Of a DNA stretch of 8,216 nt, positions 6,712-8,216 are shown piece after piece (position 1 is the stretch's first letter; the number at the start of each line of letters is the position of its first letter). The stretch lies in the NCBI GenBank assembly GCA_038199755.1, contig JBBPYR010000002.1, positions 1 to 8,216 on the forward strand, read 5' to 3'. The notes under the pieces are model-generated. The model was not told the DNA's origin and made no database searches. It saw nothing but the letters and a program-made list of their open reading frames with translations. A program made the translations under genes and the position numbers. The stretch is from JBBPYR01 sp038199755. Its GTDB lineage: Bacteria > Chloroflexota > Ktedonobacteria > Ktedonobacterales > Ktedonobacteraceae.

Positions 6712-6773
6712 TTGCATACGAAAACAAAGTATGGTATAGTGCCTCCATACCCCTACCCAATGGGTATGGGAAA
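6712..6773 (+). promoter_or_regulatory. nuoA promoter with CsoR-type copper operator
   Basis: A -35 TTGCAT (6712-6717), a 17-base spacer and an extended -10 (TGG then TATAGT, 6732-6740) are followed after 6 bases by a copy of the copper operator at 6747-6773. In 27 positions it differs from the copA operator at only six: ATACCC, then TACC, then GGGTATGGG are kept in register. The -10 to operator gap of 6 and the spacer of 17 equal those at copA. Transcription should start within the first bases of the operator. This ties the downstream complex I-like genes to the same regulator as copA. The leader from here to nuoA is about 127 bases and holds two ACATGT words (6811-6816, 6824-6829) of unknown meaning. 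Confidence 0.75.
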
Positions 6774-6858
6774 GTGGGTTCATGCAACCTTTTAACACTC
6801 TCGTGTGCTCACATGTCCCATTTACATGTCAGTGAAGCGTATAGACCATAAAGCTATG

Positions 6859-6868
6859 AAGGAGGTGA
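6859..6868 (+). promoter_or_regulatory. Strong ribosome binding site of nuoA
   Basis: AAGGAGGTGA is a full match to the 16S rRNA tail, 5 bases before the ATG at 6874. It decides this start over the in-frame GTG at 6805 and ATG at 6826, which have no SD. Confidence 0.85.
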
Positions 6869-6873
6869 GCACC

Positions 6874-7245
6874 ATGGCCGCACCTATCAGTACCCAATAC
6901 GCGATTGCTGGAGTCATGCTTCTGGTCGCACTGCTGCTCGCTGCTCTCGCACTCGGTCTCAACCGCTGGTTTGCGCCAGCGCGCAGACCGCCAGCACAAA
7001 ATCCACCAACCGAGCATGGTGGAAGAACAGCTCACAAAACCTGGGTGCAATTCCGTTTGCGTTACGCGGTGCTCGCCTTGCTCTTTGTGGCCTTTGACAT
7101 GGAAATGGTGTTCATGTTCCCCTGGGCAGTGGTGTTTAAGCAAGTTGGTCTCGTTGCCTTCCTGGATATGTTTGTCTTCATCGCTATTTTGACCGCCGCT
7201 ATCTTCTTCGCATGGAAGGAGGGGGCATTTGACTGGGAACACTAA
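6874..7245 (+). CDS. nuoA: NADH-quinone oxidoreductase subunit A (NuoA)
   Basis: This 123-residue membrane subunit has the size and three-helix plan of NuoA/ND3: helices at about 9-30, 62-88 and 93-114. The family signature is present in FRLRYAVLALLFVAFDME (60-77) with the conserved acidic pair D75 and E77, then FPWAVVFKQVG, and the C-terminal AWKEGAFDW. NuoA packs against NuoH and its long first loop reaches the junction of NuoB, NuoD and NuoH near the quinone tunnel. That loop, usually RP-x-P...YECG, reads RRPPAQNPPTEHGG here (37-50). The aromatic residue and the Cys are replaced, though Cys is not universal (E. coli lacks it). The gene is first in its unit, with the copper-type promoter upstream. 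The next gene overlaps its end by 17 bases, so the two are probably translationally coupled. Confidence 0.9.
   Translation: MAAPISTQYAIAGVMLLVALLLAALALGLNRWFAPARRPPAQNPPTEHGGRTAHKTWVQFRLRYAVLALLFVAFDMEMVFMFPWAVVFKQVGLVAFLDMFVFIAILTAAIFFAWKEGAFDWEH
7216..7231 (+). promoter_or_regulatory. Ribosome site and UUG start of the NuoB-NuoD-like gene
   Basis: AAGGAGG (7216-7222) lies inside the nuoA coding end, with a gap of 6 to a TTG at 7229-7231. The frame has no ATG near its beginning (the first is residue 211) and no earlier start with an SD, so the UUG is the best choice. Confidence 0.65.
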
Positions 7246-8216
7246 CGCCCTTACCAGAACACGTTCGAGCTGGTTTCCCCCTCTCTCACAACATTTCTAC
7301 TCCTATGTTGCCATTGATGGCGGCAGTGGTGCTCACCTACTGGCAGCATTGGCGGCATATGATCCATCATTCCAACAGGCAGCTTCTCCACGCCATGCGA
7401 ATGTGTTGCTCATCTGCGAGCCCATTACGCAGAAATTCCTGCCTACTGTCCAGGAAGTTGCCGCCGCACTCGCACGCCCTTTTCAGATACTCATTTTAGG
7501 AGAGGCACATGACGAACATACACCACCAACTGAAAGCACCAGCGTTCGCTTAGAAGAGCTGTTTCCTCATGCCCATCGTCTCGCGCAGCCCACAGCAGCA
7601 GCGATACTCTCGTCAGTGCGACAACACGTCCAAGCAGCCGAGATTGAGCTATTCGAGCAACCCCAAAGAGACGCGACGACTATTCAACTTCCACAACGGC
7701 AGGAACTGGAGATAGCGACAGAACTCGCTGTGCTGAGCCTGGGACCCATACAGCCCTTCACCGCTGGTCCGTTGCGTCTCTTTCTCATCTGTGATGGGGA
7801 GCAGGTTCTTTCCGTACAAGTCGAAGCAGGTTATGCACAGCGTGGCGTTGAGCAGCATATGCTGCAAGCCGATTGGTCGCACGGTCTTGCACTGGCGCAA
7901 CTCCTCGATCCTCTGGCACCAAGCGCAGGACAACTCGCCTATGTGCGCGCTATTGAACAACTGGCACAGAGGCAGGTCTCAGCAGCCGTAGAAAAGGTGC
8001 GCGACGCTGTATTAGCCCTTGAACGAGTCTATAATGTCCTGTGGTGGAGTGTGCGTTTCGCTCACCTGCTTGGCGACACCCCACTCACTCAGCGCGTTTA
8101 TCAGCTAGCGCAGACCTTTACTGAACAAGCTTCCACGCTCTGGCGGCAACCCCCTATCATATGGCTGCTGCCACATTATCAAGCACCCTTCTCTACTCTC
8201 AGTGGCAATACAGCGG
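7229..8216 (+). CDS. NuoB-like/NuoD-like fusion lacking N2 cysteines (partial)
   Basis: The frame is open without a stop from the TTG at 7229 to the window edge: 329 residues so far, with the 3' end missing. Residues 26-135 follow the NuoB pattern: YVAIDGGSG, AYD (43-45), ASPRHANVLLICEPITQK (52-69; compare SPR-x-ADV...GPVT-x-K), FQILILGEA (85-93; compare VISMGSC) and QPTAAAIL (120-127; compare GCPPTAEALL). The four cysteines that bind cluster N2 are all replaced: CC by GG, the third by the GEA region, the fourth lost before PTA. Residues 165-307 follow NuoD: LGPIQPFTAGPLRLFLICDGE (171-191; compare GPQHPSTHGVLRL), AGYAQRGVEQ (200-209; compare IGYLHRGTEK), AVEKV, and LERVYN. The quinone-site histidine of THG is A179, and the DRLDY block is not kept. 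Only two Cys (63, 188) occur, neither at a ligand position. Domain order and start are seen; the family assignment is by recognition. A role as a structural core of a modified complex I is inferred. Confidence 0.75.
   Translation, partial: MTGNTNALTRTRSSWFPPLSQHFYSYVAIDGGSGAHLLAALAAYDPSFQQAASPRHANVLLICEPITQKFLPTVQEVAAALARPFQILILGEAHDEHTPPTESTSVRLEELFPHAHRLAQPTAAAILSSVRQHVQAAEIELFEQPQRDATTIQLPQRQELEIATELAVLSLGPIQPFTAGPLRLFLICDGEQVLSVQVEAGYAQRGVEQHMLQADWSHGLALAQLLDPLAPSAGQLAYVRAIEQLAQRQVSAAVEKVRDAVLALERVYNVLWWSVRFAHLLGDTPLTQRVYQLAQTFTEQASTLWRQPPIIWLLPHYQAPFSTLSGNTA

Noticed and set aside
6813..6851. Leader peptide MSHLHVSEAYRP in the nuoA leader
   Set aside because: It has no ribosome site and no overlap or coupling with nuoA; this length is expected by chance.
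6805..6873. Longer NuoA starting at GTG 6805 or ATG 6826
   Set aside because: Neither has a ribosome site, and the added residues are not NuoA-like. The full SD AAGGAGGTGA at 6859-6868 points to the ATG at 6874.
7305..7499. 64-codon plus-strand frame MLPLMAAVV...
   Set aside because: It overlaps the NuoB-like domain in another frame, has no SD, and shows no protein-like pattern; the NuoB/NuoD frame explains the region.
7649..7960. 103-codon minus-strand frame
   Set aside because: It lies antisense to the NuoD-like domain, lacks a promoter and SD, and its sequence is unlike any family I know.

Overview
The window looks like a chromosomal stretch from a monoderm bacterium with roughly even base composition. 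My best guess is Chloroflexota, class Ktedonobacteria. This rests on the mix of gene families, CsoR-type copper operators, a Sec lipoprotein and strong Shine-Dalgarno (SD) sites. It is recognition from memory, not a search result.

Left part (1-2720). The first 365 bases hold a terminator-like hairpin and, on the minus strand, the decayed remnant of a restriction-endonuclease-like gene. Next, on the plus strand, is a DapB-like reductase gene broken by one missing base near 581/582. It converges with a minus-strand serine hydrolase of the class C beta-lactamase/EstB esterase fold. A dense structure of overlapping inverted repeats (2649-2720) separates the hydrolase from copA.

Middle part (2723-5761). 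This is a copper module on the minus strand: a P1B-type Cu(+) ATPase (copA) and, upstream of it, a lipoprotein cupredoxin with a complete type-1 copper site and a methionine-rich insert. Each gene has its own promoter with a 27-bp palindromic operator of CsoR type just after the -10 box.

Right part (5996-8216, plus strand). An unrecognised four-helix membrane protein with a proline-rich tail is followed by nuoA and by an open frame that runs off the right edge. That frame probably starts at a UUG codon inside the end of nuoA. It reads as a fusion of a NuoB-like and a NuoD-like domain in which all four cysteines of the N2 iron-sulfur cluster and the usual quinone-site histidines are absent. 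The promoter of nuoA carries a third copy of the copper-type operator, with the same spacing to the -10 box as at copA.

Working hypothesis: a copper sensor, not encoded in this window, controls three transcription units: Cu(+) export, a copper-binding lipoprotein, and a complex I-like membrane module without Fe-S ligands or the normal quinone site. The operators and the missing residues are read directly from the sequence. The joint function is inference.
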